A stretch of DNA of 64,000 nt from Ochotona curzoniae (GCF_017591425.1 NW_024464918.1:26130001-26194000); one strand, 5' to 3'. Counted from the first letter of the stretch, positions 10,738 through 23,003 are shown. The notes: a model not told the origin generated them from the sequence alone. Made by a program: numbers and translations.

Positions 10738-11665
10738 CCCACCCCCAATCCATCTCAGGTACATGTCCTTGTCATCTGTGGATTCATCAGGTAATTTGTT
10801 GAGGTCTCTGTTTCCTGTCTGGGATACAGATCAGCCTCACAAGGTTTTTATTACATGAGGTGAAACCAGTCAAATCCTCACAGGAGCCAGGCATGTGAGA
10901 TGTACTGAATGCATGTTCGCTCAAGGATTACATCCCATTTTGAAACAGATGCTGGGAGGGCCAACAATCCACTGTTGCCCAGGGGATGTCTCAGGGATTA
11001 GAACTCAGGCAGCCTTCCTTGCTGCACTCCCAACACACTCACCAGTGTCCACTGCTAGCCCTGTAGGGACAGCTTCTATAAGCCCTTGGAGAACCACAGC
11101 GCATCCCACAAGTCAAGAAACTCTGATCCCATGTGCTGCCATTGAGCTGCGTGTCACTTCCTGACAATGCCGTTACACTGCTTATGCTGCTACCTACTTG
11201 TAAACTGGAACTGATTATCTACATTTTGTTGTTTCTTACCAATTGGTCAGTTTCTTGAGCATCCAACTTCTCTCCTATGCTAGAGAGGGCATCACTAGAA
11301 CTGAACCTGACAGTATAGATCCCTTTGGGAACTCTAGACTGTCTTGCAGCCTATCCTTCCCCTCTCCAGAGCTAAAAAATCCAGCAAGGAGAAGCTGGCT
11401 AATTTGCTCTCAACATCAAGGGACCTCTACCACAGCAGACTGCGAGTCTCCCTCAAGCAAATGCCTGGAGCATCCACCACGGATCCTGTTCTGTTGAGTC
11501 CTAACAATCAAAAGGTTTTTCAGCTGGTGTCTAACAACCAAAAGGTGACCCTGCAAAAATGAACCACATGGGGTGTTCAGAGGAAAAAAAGAAATCACCT
11601 TCTTCTCTTGAACACAAGGTGACACAAAGACTTCTGAGCAAACTTCAGTGAGCTGTTCTGAATCC
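10738..11665. other. Unique sequence, no gene seen
   Basis: About 930 bp without SINEs. Around 10980-11010, 'TCAGGGATTAGAACTCAGGC' may be a MIR remnant. No coding signal stands out. Confidence 0.4.
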
Positions 11666-11986
11666 TCCTTTTTAAAGATTTACTTACTTATTTACTTGGA
11701 AGGCAAGGTAATCAGAGTGGAAAGGGAGCGAGAGAACACACTTCTACCCACTGGCCCAGTCCCCAAATGGGCCACAAGAGCCCATTTGGATCCGTCTGGA
11801 TCCAGTCAAAGCCAGGAGGCAACAACTCCATCTATGTCTCCCACATGGCAGGAGCCCCAGTACTTGCACCATCATGGGTTGCCTTTCCAGGTAGCTTGAC
11901 AGGGACCTGGATCAGAAGCAGAGCAGCTAGAATTTGAAATGGAATGCAAACAGTGGCTCAACCCACTGCACCACATTAGCCCCTGA
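11666..11986 (-). repeat. CSINE, older type
   Basis: Tail TTTAAAGATTTACTTACTTA at left and head near ACCCACTGCACCACATTAGC at right. There is a short internal repeat, 'GGATCCGTCTGGATCC'. Confidence 0.88.
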
Positions 11987-12202
11987 GTCCTGCTTTCAAC
12001 TAGGCCTTAGCCTTGACCTTCCACATCCCTCCTGTCCCTGTCAGGCCTACCTGACTCAGTTTCAGCCAAGATTCCTGCTAACTCTGGAGCACACCTCTGT
12101 GGTGGCAGTTAAGAGTTTGAGACATCTACATCCCCCTTGACCAGAATACTTGGGAGAACTGGCTCCACTGTGGATTCCAGCATCCTGTTAATGTGCACTA
12201 TT

Positions 12203-12540
12203 AGAGGCAGTGGCAATGGCTCAAGTGGTTGGATCTCTGTCACCCAATGACAAAATCAGCATTCCATATCAGAGCACCAGTCTGACCCTTGCCTGCTCCT
12301 CTGCTGATCCAGCTCTCTGCTTTGCACCTAGAAAAGTAGTGGAAAATGGTCCAAATGCTGGGGCACCCATGCCCATAAGTGGGACCAAGATAGAGTTTGG
12401 GCTCCTGGCTTTGGCCCAGCCCAGCCCTAGCTGTTGCAGGCAATGGGAGAGTGAAAGAGCACATGGGGGATGATCTCGCTTTGCTACTGTTTCTCTGTCT
12501 CTTTCTCTGCTATTCAAACCATTTTTTAAAAATTCTAAGT
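12203..12540 (+). repeat. CSINE, older type
   Basis: Head GAGGCAGTGGCAATGGCTCA, centre GCACCTAGAAAAGTAGTGGA and tail CTATTCAAACCATTTTTTAA. Confidence 0.82.
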
Positions 12541-14205
12541 CAGCTTCAAGAGAATCCTTACCTCTGGTTCCAAGTGGAGTTCTTCATCCTCTGCCTTGGC
12601 TTGCCCTTGATGAGAGTCCTGCCAGGTCAGTTTAGCAAGGTCCCCCTGCCCCTGGTGTTGTCCCTTACTGACTGTCCTTGCACTGATTCCTCCTGTTACC
12701 AGAAAAGATCAGTGGATTCTTTCCTCAGCTTACTATGGAAGTAAAAAGCCAGAAACCAGTTGTAGAACAGAAAAGTTTTAGTTGTGAAGTGACCAGGTGA
12801 GCAGGGCAAGAAGAGGGAAGGGGAAAGAGAGAGCCGGAAGGTGAGATGCCTCTTGAAAGGAGAGGGAGAGACACCAAAGGGGTCTTTGGAAGGGTCTTGG
12901 GATTTTAATCGTTCCCTGACCCCTCCTTTTTGGGCAGGAACCTACAGGTATTGGTGGTCTCTTAACCAGTTAGGAAATGGCTGGGCAATTCTTGTGCTAC
13001 CACTTAAATATGTGACCAAGATTTCAGTGGGCTTGGACCATCTCTTCTCCCTCTATTTCCTGGCTGACGTGGGAGTTGAGCCCAGCCTCTTTCTTCTCTT
13101 GCAATGACCAGACTGACAGTCTTGAACAAAGCCTGCTTTCCCATCACAAGTTCAAGAATCATTTCTTACCACCACCAGGGCTGACATCAAGTAAGAGGGC
13201 CTCCTCGGCCCCTATATTCTCCATTCCTGTTTCCCCAGGTCTCCTCCACAGCCACCTCTTCCTCTTTACCACAGGTATTCCCACCAACACCATGCGTGTC
13301 CATGCCTGCCCCAGGCCAGCTGATACAGTTCAGCCTACAAGACAGTCCACGAGTGCAGAAAACATGGCTCTGAAAACACAGGAATGTGCTTCCCACCTGG
13401 AATTGCCTCAGAGTTCAGGGTTATGTAGAACATGATGGTGTGTGCCCACTGGCAGAAAAGCCAGGCTCAGAGAAACATTAAGACCAGAGCAGACTGGAGC
13501 TGGCCAGAGGCTGATGCATCTGGAGGAAAATGGAAGGGCATATTTTGATGAAGGAATCTTCTAGAGAGGGTAAGACTTCATGTCTTAACTGGACTGCTGT
13601 TCCTCCACAGATAGGACAGATGGAGTCAGCAGAAGGGCTCCACCAGCAGCAACAGATCCCAGCACAGGGCATCCTCAGACCCAAGGACTGCCTGGTGCCA
13701 AGAAGGCTGGAACATTCAATTGGGAATGGGAATGGCCTAGGGGAGAGGAGCAGGTGGATTCTGCAAAACTGGAAGTTCTGGAAAAACCTGTTACACAGCC
13801 TCAGACAGAGTCTGCTTTCTAAGAGAAAACACACATCTCTCAGGCACCCAGTGTCTCCAGCATCCTGGGAGTGCAGACAGGGCAGACACCTGTGCACATA
13901 TGTGGGGCACATGTACCAACTCGGCCGTGCAGAGTGAGTTACCCCTCCCTGGGCTACAGACAACTCACACGTGTAACAAAAATAATCAGCTGGCCCCAAC
14001 CCAGATACTGCTCAGTTCTGGACTGGCATGCAGGCAAGGGGATGAGCAATCCACAAAGCTCTCTCCCCAAAGAATCAAGCCTTCTGCCTTGCCCTCAATT
14101 CTTTAAAAAAATTATTAAAACATTTCATCAAATGATTAAAAATATTTTATCCACCCCATCCAATCCATAGTAGGAGGTCATAGGAACACAAAAACTCTCA
14201 AGTGA
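12541..14205. other. 1.7-kb stretch without SINEs
   Basis: It includes open frames at 13530-13937 (+) and 13478-13999 (-, 173 codons) that overlap each other. Neither has a domain, a signal peptide or a Kozak-supported start that I can defend. The block at about 12760-13090, with purine-rich 'AAGAAGAGGGAAGGGGAAAG', could be an unassigned old repeat. Confidence 0.4.
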
Positions 14206-14497
14206 GGGCTGGCACTGTGTGGCAAAGTGAGTTAAGTTGCCACAGCATCCTGCATCAGAGTTTCAGGTCCAACTCTGCTTCTGATCCAGATTCTTGTTAA
14301 TGTGCCTAGGAAAGCAGAAGATCATGGCCCAAGTAACCGGACCTGTGTAGTCATGTGAGACACCTAGATGGAGCTCCTGGCTTCGGTTTGGCCCATCCTG
14401 GACTATTGTAGTCATTTGAGGAGTGAATCAGCGGATGAAAGGTCTCTCTCTCTCTGTCTCTCGCTCTCACCCTCAATCATCCAGCAAATAAAAGGTG
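14206..14497 (+). repeat. CSINE, older type
   Basis: Head GGGCTGGCACTGTGTGGCAA. The 3' end has a (TC)-rich block, then CAGCAAATAAAAGG. Confidence 0.9.
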
Positions 14498-15124
14498 CTG
14501 ATCTAACAACTCCCACTAGAAACTCGCCCCAGGCCAGAGATCACTCGCCGCCCAAATGGCCACTCAGAAAATCACTTTCACATCCCCAACCACAACGCAG
14601 TACACTGCATCTTACCCAAGGTTTACCTAAGATCAACTGTAGTCTAAAATTCATGAAAAGAACATCAGCTCTCAGCCCAAGTGCCAGGAGCTGTCATCCA
14701 AGGCTGTTTTTGTGAAAGAGACAAGGTCCTGTCTAGGCACAGAGCACCAGGGCCTCTGCTGTGAGACACAGCCACGCCAGCAGAGCTCTCAGAGCCTGAG
14801 ATAGGCACACTGCCTTGAGCACTCCCCTCTTGGCCAGGGAAAGGGAGGGTCTGGAAGTTCCCCAAACAGCTGGCCTGTTCCCCTAGATCATCTCTTTGCT
14901 GATTCCAGACTTCCTCTGCCACTCCCTGGAACCCACAATGGAAGGGGCCCATTAAGTCCCTGCCACGCTAGTCAGCTCATCCTTCACTCTCCTTCACTTA
15001 GCCCCATCTCTACCCTCAGCCACTTGCGCCTTCCTAGAACAAAAAAAACACAGGAACAGGAGGAAAAGTACTTTAACTATCTATCACATCAGCTCCAAGT
15101 CAAAAAGTTCTAGTTACCTAAGCA
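14498..15124. other. Unique sequence, no gene seen
   Basis: No SINE, RNA gene or convincing open frame was found. The minus-strand frame at 14665-14952 has no recognised features. Confidence 0.4.
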
Positions 15125-15530
15125 GAACTGTATGGAGCAGAACTCCCTTAGCTGTGAGTGACAGAAATCAAAGCTGACCTGGCTTAAGTAGGGGAAGCTG
15201 GGCTTCATGGGCTCACGTCATCATGTAGTCCAGTGGACACGGCCACTTCAGGCACAGCTAGATCTAGGAGCCCAGACCTTGGTGCTGGGTCCTTTCTCCA
15301 CGTAGCAGAATATTCATCATCAGATACTGCCCAGTTCCAACAGAAACAGATCATCTTTCCCAAGAACTCAGTGAGCAAAGTGCCAAGAAGAGTGAAACTG
15401 GCCCAGATGTCCTGCCAACTGCTGGGGTCACAGGGCAAAAGCCAGCCCCTTCCAACACAATATACAGGAAGAGGCTGTCTCTTTCCAGGGAGCAGCAGAA
15501 GGTGTTGAAAAAAGAAACCAACAACCAATC
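15125..15530 (+). repeat. Ancient interspersed repeat, family not assigned
   Basis: 'ACTCCCTTAGCTGTGAGTGA', 'CAGAAATCAAAGCTGACCTG', 'GCTTCATGGGCTCACG' and 'CTTCAGGCACAGCTAGATC' recall a common mammalian relic containing 'cagaaacccaactcaaactggcttaa'. It is diverged. Confidence 0.4.
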
Positions 15531-15599
15531 AATTTCCACCTGAATAATTCTCTGTCACCTTATAAAGAAATCAGACATTTGTGGGATACTTTTGCCTTT

Positions 15600-15888
15600 G
15601 TTTTAAAATGCGTTTATCTGAAAGAGCTGTAGGGAGGGAAACACAGGCAGAAATATTCCATCTCTGGTTCACTGCCCAAAAAGCTAAAACAGCCAGGCAG
15701 GTACCAACATGAAGTCAGGAGCATAGCTCTCCAGCCAGAGCTCCCACATGTTTGACATGAGCCGTCTCCCGCTGCCTTCTCAGGCACATCACTGGGAAGC
15801 TGTGTCTGAAGCAGAGCTGCTGGCACTACTCCTCTACTATAGGATGCTGGCATCACAGGCAGCAGTTTAGTCTACCACATCACAATAC
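15600..15888 (-). repeat. CSINE, older type
   Basis: Tail near TTTTAAAATGCGTTTATCTG, 'CATCTCTGGTTCACTGCCC', head near TAGTCTACCACATCACAATA. Confidence 0.82.
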
Positions 15889-16047
15889 AGGCTCCACAAA
15901 TCCAGAGTTTTGGCACTGACATTCTTTAGCAGCAATAAGAACAATTTGGCATCATAGGGCTCTGCTTACTCGGTCACCTGTGCAAATAGAGTTATCAGCT
16001 AACATGCATTTTTAAAATGCCCAAATATTACTACCATACAAGTAGAG

Positions 16048-16348
16048 GTGAGGGCCTGGCAAAAGTCCTCACCTTATATGTGCCGGGATCCCATGTGGGC
16101 ACCAGTTCATGTCCAGGCTATTCCACTTCCCATCCAGCTCCCTGCTTGTGGCCTGGGAAAGCAATAAAGGATGGCCCAAAGACCTGGGACCCTGCACCCA
16201 CATGGGAGACCTGGAAGAAGCACTTGGCTACTGGCTTCAGATCTGCTCAGCTTCAGCTATTGTAGCCACTTAGAGAGTGAACCTGTAGATAGAAGAACCT
16301 TCTCTCTGTCTCTCCATTTCTGTCTGTAAATCTGATTTAAAAAAAAAA
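16048..16348 (+). repeat. CSINE, younger type, array copy 1
   Basis: It begins GAGGGCCTGGCAAAAGTCCT, a head shortened by about 18 bp, and ends in poly(A) at about 16337-16351. It is the first of four copies in the same orientation. Confidence 0.92.
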
Positions 16349-16351
16349 AAA

Positions 16352-16680
16352 AAGGGCCCAGCGGCGTGGCCTAGCAGCTAAAGTCCTCACCTTGAATGAG
16401 CCAGGATCCCATATGGGCGCTGGTTCTAATCCCAGCAGCTCCACTTCCCATCCAGCTCCCTGCTTGTGGCCTGGGAAGGCAGTCGAGGATGGCCCAAAGC
16501 CTTGGAACCCTACACCCGATGGGATACCCGGAAGAGGTTCCTGGATCCTGGCTTCAGATCGGCATAGCATTGGCCATTGTGCTCACTTGGGGAGTGAATC
16601 ATCAGACGGAAGATCTCTGTCTCTCCTCTCTGTATATCTGACTTTCCAATAAATAAAATAAATCTTAAAAAAAAAAAAAG
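16352..16680 (+). repeat. CSINE, younger type, array copy 2
   Basis: It begins GGGCCCAGCGGCGTGGCCTA directly after the poly(A) of copy 1, so it landed in or next to that tail. Its own tail ends at 16680. Divergence is low. Confidence 0.94.
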
Positions 16681-16696
16681 AAAGAAACACCTTTCT

Positions 16697-17037
16697 CGGC
16701 CAGGTACGACAGCCTAGTAGTAGTTAAAGTCCTCGCCTTGCATGCACCAGGATCCCTTATGGGCACCAGCTTGTATCCTGGCTGTTCTACTTCCCTTTCA
16801 GTTCCCTCCTTGTGGCCTGGGAAAGCAGTCGAGGATGGCCAAAGCCTCGAGACCCTGTACCCAAGTGGAGACCCAGAAGAAGCTCCTTGCTCCTGGCTCC
16901 TGGCTTCGGATTGGCTCAGCTCCAGCTGCTGCAGCTTTTGGGGAGTGAATCAGCAGAAAGATGATCTTTCTCTCTATATCTCCTTCTCTCTGTAAATCTG
17001 AGTTTCCAAAAAAAATAAATCTTTTTTAAAAAATAGA
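16697..17037 (+). repeat. CSINE, younger type, array copy 3
   Basis: It is flanked by a 16-bp direct repeat AAAGAAACACCTTTCT at 16681-16696 and 17038-17053, the target-site duplication. Its head reads CGGCCAGGTACGACAGCCTA. Confidence 0.94.
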
Positions 17038-17149
17038 AAAGAAACACCTTTCTGCTTAAAGACACTGTTTGATGAGGTTACTCTTACTTGCAACCCAAAA
17101 CATTCTTCATTAATAGACACTTCCCAGTCCAAGATGTCAAGACCCATGA

Positions 17150-17458
17150 ACAGGGTCTTGCATGGTAACCTAGTAGCTAAAGTCCTCACCTTGCACGGCC
17201 CAAGTTCCCACGTGGGCGCCAGTTCTAACCCTGGCAGCCCCGCTTCCCATCCAGCTCCCTGATTATGGCTTAGGAAGGCAACGGAGAATGGCCAAAAGCC
17301 GTGGTATCCTGCACCTGTGTGAGACCCCAAGGGGGCTCCTGGCTTCAGATTGGTTCAGCTGCAGTCACTGCAGCCATATGGAGAGTGAACCAATGGATCC
17401 AAGATCCTTCTGTAACTTTGTCTTCCAATAAGAATAAATAAATCTTAAAAAAAAGAAA
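17150..17458 (+). repeat. CSINE, younger type, array copy 4
   Basis: Head CAGGGTCTTGCATGGTAACC; the tail AATAAATAAATCTTAAAAAA is followed by an A/G-rich stretch. Confidence 0.9.
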
Positions 17459-19127
17459 AAGGAAGAAAGAAGTAGGATCTTTTTGGACCCTTAGGGAATT
17501 TTCTCCCTGATCTGATCTCTTACAATAGGGCTTCCTTGTCCTTTACGTTAAGTAGGGCTGGGAGTGGTGGAGGGGGGAGGTGTGATGGAACAAGAACCAC
17601 AGTACAGCCGCCAGCCCCATCTGCTCAGAACCTTCCTTTCACAGGATATCCAGTCCAGAGCCAGAAACAGATTCCTTCCTCTTCTAGCATCCAGCAGGAT
17701 TTCGTATGCCAAGAGCAGCCTGTCTGTTTACCCAGTGGATTTTCATCTGCTTTGTAACTCACGTGATACCAAATGACACTGGCCTCTCAATCCCACTTCC
17801 CTCCTCCCCAAAATTCTCAGAGGGCAGTAGTAAGAACCATGCCAGTCCTAGAGAGGAACTGACCTCTTCTGCACACCCCTATAATCCACCCCCACCAGCC
17901 CACCCAGCCACACACACACTCCCCTCCCAGCACAGATGATCCATTCTCCCAGGCCTGGCCAATGACTCCAGTGGAAGATACACCAGAGAGCTATCAGGGG
18001 TCCCAGAAGCAAGGAGGCTGCCTCCAAATGTAGGAAGTGTGGGCTCAGGACCCCTAGCTTCTGCTCCCGCACCTCCCCAAGCCCTGCTCCCAGGCACGCT
18101 GCACGTGGGTGTGCACAGGAAGGATGTCCCTACATTTCCAGGGTGGGAGACTGATATTTATAGGAAGGGCAGCCAGCCAAGTGAGTCCAGATCCAGCTTC
18201 ATTCCACCCCACCCTCCCTTGTCCTCCGAGTTCAACAGAAAGGCATTCTTCCCTTTATTGCTGCCTTTTTACGCAAGGACTGAGGCTCTCATTAAAATGA
18301 TTGAGAAACCCTGACTGAAGAAATGCAAAAGGACCTGAGTGCCTGGCCTTGGCCCCTCCCTTTGGCTCTTAATCTTCCTCTCTGCCTAGCAGGCTCCCTG
18401 GCACCTGCTCTGTCCTCTGCCCATGCATCCAGAGGCCCTCCAGACAGGCAGACAAAGTTCTTTAGGTCCAAGTCATCCTCCCTGCCAACCCTCCCACCCC
18501 TTCTCAATGCATCCCACCAGGCCCTGCATGATCCACCTTCACCCCACCCTACTCTGGCCTTCCTTCTTCCTGTCTTGACCCTGAAAACCACCTCCTGCTT
18601 GTTGCTGCTCAAACACCAAATAGCGCCCAGGGCCTCCATATAGGCTGCTACTGTTCGTGGAAGCACACATGCTCACATGTGTGCGTGCACAAACACACTC
18701 CTGGTATTTGAAAGCCTGGCTCCCCCTCCCAACACCCAGACTTCTCTCCCCAAAAAGACCCTGCTACCACCATTGCCTGGAAAGCACTCCACAACCTCAG
18801 TACACCATAGCTGCTTTGCTTTCCAGTACTCGGCAAAGACTCCCTCCTTAAACAAACCTCACTCAGGCTTGAGGCCAGGGGCTCCCTCCTGCTAAATCCT
18901 GCTGAGTCCCCACCCTTGGCAGCTCACCCAGCTCCTCATCCTCCCCTTTCATCCCCAGTCCCGGACCTCCCTTCCGCTGCATCCTCTTGGGCTGATGCAG
19001 CAAGAACCCCCTGTCCATGTGCCTACCAGTGATTTTCCATCCTCTGACCCCTGGCTGACTAAAGTCCCTGGCCCTGTCTCTCATCCAAGGTGAACTCAGA
19101 CTATCTCCACTGCTTAAAAAAGGGGGG
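17459..19127. other. 1.7-kb C-rich unique stretch
   Basis: It contains no SINE. Several frames of 60-124 codons on both strands reflect low stop-codon frequency in C-rich DNA rather than a gene. A run of G at about 19121-19130 immediately precedes the next SINE. Confidence 0.5.
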
Positions 19128-19432
19128 GGGTGCCTAAAGTCCTCACCTTGAATGCACTGGGATCCCATGTGGGCGTCGGTTCTAATCCTGGCTGCCCCAC
19201 TTCCCATCCAGCTCCCTACTTGTGGCCTGGGAAAGCAGTTGAGCACAGCCCAAAGCCTTGGGATCCTGCACCCACATGGGAGACCCAGAGGCAGTTCCAG
19301 GCTCCTGGCTTCGAACTGGTGCAGCACCAGCAGTTGTGGTCACTTGGGGAGTGAATCATCGGATGGAAGATCTTCAGCTCTGTCTCTCCTTCTCTCTGTA
19401 TTTCTAAAAAAAAAAAGGAATCTTTAAAAAAA
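19128..19432 (+). repeat. CSINE, younger type, head missing
   Basis: The first ~20 bp are replaced by a G run. Sequence starts at TGCCTAAAGTCCTCACCTTG and continues to an A-rich tail. Confidence 0.92.
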
Positions 19433-20323
19433 GAAAGTTGATTCCTACTGAAATCATCCTGAATAAAGACTTCCTTGCCATCTTAACAAGTACAAGAATA
19501 ATGTGTTTTTAATACCACCTGACACCTCATGATGCCTCCTCTGGCAGGAACGGGCTGATTGTGGGTGGCACAGGAGTATTGAAAAAAATTCACTAGAGCA
19601 ACCAGAGTGAACAGAGCTGGAGCTGACAAAGACACTGCAAACAAGGAGTATGAGGAGCGGCAGGTAAAAAGACATTGAGAGGCAGACTAATCTGAAGTGC
19701 ACAACTGCAGTCCATTCTTAGGATGAACTGTCCCACGATGCAACAGGTTTTCCCAGGTAGGTGATTTGCAATTCTAGGTGGAGCTAGACAATCTGCCCCC
19801 AATTTTAGCTTAGGGACTCCACCAAGCACCCTAGGACAACCTTCCACATCTGTCTCCTTCCACAAAGGCAGCAACTATGCTCTGCTGGGCCCTAGCTCTA
19901 ACAATGTCTGACACTCAACACGCACCTGCCAAGCCAGGCCCACTCATCTCTTAGTCTCCAGTGACCTGGCACCTTCTCTGAGAGATCATCCCTGAATCTT
20001 CCTACTCAGACCCTTCAGTGAGCAGTGGGGATACTGACCTCAGGGGATGATTTTCTTTTGCATTCAACACGTGCTATTCATTGGTCCAATCTGTGGATGA
20101 GCACACAAACATATAGAATACAGCCTAGAAGTCTCCCCTGAGCATTCACCCTGCTTTGCTGTCTCCACAGCACCTCACCCCAGTGGTTCCTCTGTATGCA
20201 CACATCCATGCATATGTATGCATCCATGCATATCCAAGTCATCCATAGCATGACTGCACCTCTGCTTAATACACACACACACATAGCTGGGCTGCTAACA
20301 GAAACTTAATTAGGAAAGGGAGG
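19433..20323. other. Unique sequence, no gene seen
   Basis: 'GACCTGGCACCTTCTCTGAG' near 19970 may be a faint L2. At 20206-20233 the string ATCCATGCATAT is repeated, and a short AC tract lies near 20270-20283. Confidence 0.4.
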
Positions 20324-20478
20324 ACATGGGAGACCTGGATGAATCTCCTGGCTTCTGACTTCAACCTAACCTAACCCTAGGCATGACAAGGCATTTAGGG
20401 AGTAAACCAGCAAATGGATGATCTCTCATCACTTCCTCTTTGACTTTTAAATAAATAAATCTTAAAAAAAAATAGAAA
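20324..20478 (+). repeat. CSINE 3' half
   Basis: It runs from 'GACATGGGAGACCTGGATGA' to 'AAATAAATAAATCTTAAAAA'. The head is absent. Confidence 0.82.
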
Positions 20479-20499
20479 ACAAGGGGGGGGGAAGACAGG

Positions 20500-20748
20500 A
20501 ATTTAGCCTCAAGGTTGAGATTCACACTTTCTAAATCAGTATCAGGGTTAGAATTCGAACTTTTGTTTCCAGGGTCCGACCTTTTCTTGGAGGCAACAGG
20601 GATGGCTCAAGGAGCAAGCTCCCAAGCAGCCATGTGGGAGACCTGCACAGCTTGCCAGGTTCCTCGAGCCAGGCCTGGCACAACTAGAGATGTTGTGAAG
20701 CAGATGAGGAATGAACCAGAGGGCTGGCACTACCCACTATCTTTTAAA
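20500..20748 (+). repeat. CSINE, older type, rearranged
   Basis: The B-box region 'AGGGTTAGAATTCGAAC' and the 3' part 'GCCATGTGGGAGACCTGCAC' are legible. Internal deletions are evident. Confidence 0.6.
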
Positions 20749-20751
20749 TAA

Positions 20752-20922
20752 AAAATTTCAAATATTTATTTATTTGAAAGGAAGATTTACAGAAAGAGAA
20801 GAAAAGATAGAGACCTTCCAGAAGTGAGGTACTAGGAGGTTTTAAAGGGTCTCTCATGTGGGTGCAGAGGCCATCCTCTACTGCTTTCCCAGGCACAGTA
20901 ACAGCAAGCTGGATTGGAAGTA
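20752..20922 (-). repeat. CSINE fragment, opposite strand
   Basis: The tail TTCAAATATTTATTTATTTG is followed by GGAAGATTTACAGAAAGAG. It stops in mid-element, near AAGCTGGATTGGAAG. Confidence 0.85.
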
Positions 20923-22425
20923 CTTACAGAACTCCAAAGGACACCTATACCAGCTGCAGGTGTAATAAACAGCAAAGCTGAACCCACCAAAGCTGCCCTG
21001 GGGGTGCGGGGAGGACAGCAGGAAAGCCCTGGTGAGGCTCATAGTAAGCGGTGTCCTCCAACAAGTCAGGCTCTGCCTCCACGCTCCTGGCCATCTCTAC
21101 CACCTTGTGGGGAGGAGCTGCCTAGGTGGGCTGTCCTGCCTGAGGCAGAGGGAGCAACCAGGACCAGCCATTAGCAGCTCCACTTCTCCTTTCCAGACAA
21201 ACTTTCATATCTTGGCCCCGGGGGCAGGTGAGCAAAAGCTCCCTGGCCATGACTGCCGGAAACTATGCACCTGGAGGACAGACCCGAGGGCTCAGCAGAC
21301 TCTAGAAGACAGCTAGGTGGTCAGCACACTGGGACCGGAGGGGATGGGGTGGGTGGAATAGGGGGGTGCGACCTGTGGGAGAGGCGGAAGCTGGGTGCTG
21401 AAACTACCCAGGTAGATTTCCTCACAAAAGAAAAGTCAACAGATGAAGGCTCTGCCTCAGCCCCCCTGGGCCCCTGGGTATTTGCTGAAATGCTAATCAC
21501 ATTGAGAAATTCTTTGAAAGAACTGCAAGAGGAAGCAGCGGCCACAGCACCCCCACAACTGGCCTGCAGGCTAAGCAGGGTCGAGTCCCTTCCTCTGCCT
21601 ATCTCTGGGGATCCAAGGGAGCGGGGAGGTAACTCAGCCAGGTGCTCTTGTGCACGGTGGTTGCGCCAAGAAAGAACTCTTCCTAGGAGCAGAAAAACAG
21701 CGAGGACCGCAGCCTTCACCCCAAGGCCACCTCTTTACACCCTAGGAATCCGGTAGACTGGAAATGTCCTTGCCTCAGCATCCCGGGAGGCACTAATTAG
21801 CTCCCAGCCCCACTCTCACCCCCGACCCCAGGTGGGTCCAATTCCTGGCAGCCAGTTTATTCCCTGAAATCGCAGGTGGCTCGTGCCGGTTGGGGGAGGG
21901 CTGGAGGGAAGGCTACCGAAGCATTAAAGGAAAAGCAAACCCAGTTGCTGTCACTTTGCCAGAAGGATTCGGGTCTGGCCTGGCGTTGCCGCCCAGGGCA
22001 CAGTGTTGCCTGGTAAATGGTCCCCTGGTGTAGTGTCCCTGGCCTCCCTGGCCCACTGCAGCTTTAGGAAGGGGAGGCACTTTGGAAGGCAGCCTGGTAG
22101 AAGAGACCTGAGCTCCCTTCTGGGTGCTCCTCGCACTACTCCTCCTGTTGGATTTTAGGTTTATTGGTGTCTTTAAGGCAGAAGCATTCATTTTTAGAAG
22201 AGGAAGGTGGTTAAGGGTAAATCCTCTTACTGTTTACAAAACACCTTTTAAACTTTCATCCTAGGAAGTAAGATTGAGAAGCAGACTAAACACAGCTAAG
22301 GAGTAGGAAGGTTAGGATCCCAAAGCGATCAGAGTGACACCAGAGCTTGCACATTTATTCGGTGATCCCTAAAGAGGAAAAATCTGTGTCACCTGGGTCA
22401 CAGAGGGTAGGAACAATGCGAAGTT
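20923..22425. other. GC-rich unique block, regulatory candidate
   Basis: This 1.5-kb block has no SINE. It contains a possible short exon (21197-21227), a G-quadruplex motif (21340-21366) and overlapping open frames on both strands (21265-21756 +, 21321-21719 -). AT-rich pockets such as TGCTAATCACATTGAGAAAT (about 21491) and CACTAATTAGCTCCC (about 21791) sit in otherwise GC-rich DNA. That pattern is common in conserved enhancers, but conservation cannot be tested here. Confidence 0.35.
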
Positions 22426-22674
22426 CGGCCCCAGCATGCTAAGCCGCCACTCACCACACCCGCATCACACATCTGACTACCAGCTCCCTGCTAATCAGTC
22501 TAGGAAAGCAACATTTAATGGCCTCAGTACTTGTGCTCCTGTGGGAGACCCAGAGTTCCAGCCTTCGGCCTTCAGCCTGACCTAACCCCACGTGTTGGCA
22601 GCCATTTGGGGAGTGAGCCAGAGAATGGAAGGTCACTCTCCCCACTCCTCTAACACTCTGCCTAGAAAAGGTGT
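22426..22674 (+). repeat. CSINE, older type, shortened
   Basis: Head GGCCCCAGCATGCTAAGCCG, then a deletion into 'ACCAGCTCCCTGCTAATCAG'. The 3' end runs into an 'ACTCTGCCTAGAAAAGG' tail. Confidence 0.8.
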
Positions 22675-22685
22675 TGTCTTCATCT

Positions 22686-23003
22686 TTTTTTTTTGAGACT
22701 TATTTATTTTTATTGGAAACACAGATTTATGGAGAGAAGATAAAGAGAGAAAGATCTGTGTGCTGGTTGACTCCCTAAATGGCCACAAGAGCCAGGGCTG
22801 AGCCAATCTAAAGCCAGGAGATTCTTCTGGGTCTCTCACAAGGGTGCCGGGTCCCAATGCTTTGACCACCCTTTACTGCTTTCCCAGTCCACAAGCAAGG
22901 AGCTGGATGGGAAGTGGAGCAGCTGGGATACAAACTGGTGCCCACATGGAATCCTGCAGCATGTAAAGCAAGGATTTTAGCCACTGAGCCATCAAAAAGC
23001 TGG
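22686..23003 (-). repeat. CSINE, younger type
   Basis: Tail TTGAGACTTATTTATTTTTA at left, head near TTAGCCACTGAGCCATC at right. It forms an inverted pair with 22426-22674. Confidence 0.9.

Noticed and set aside
13478..13999. Minus-strand frame of 173 codons overlapping a 135-codon plus-strand frame
   Set aside because: No domain, signal sequence or splice context supports either. Cysteine pairs (CPICGG) looked like a zinc finger at first, but the spacing does not continue.
16048..17458. CRISPR-like regular spacing of similar units
   Set aside because: The units are 300-bp SINEs with A-rich tails and target-site duplications in a mammalian genome. There are no short palindromic repeats or uniform spacers.
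21265..21756. Plus-strand frame of 163 codons in the GC-rich block
   Set aside because: The opposite strand is also open (132 codons) and the protein matches nothing I know. It is kept only as part of a regulatory candidate region.
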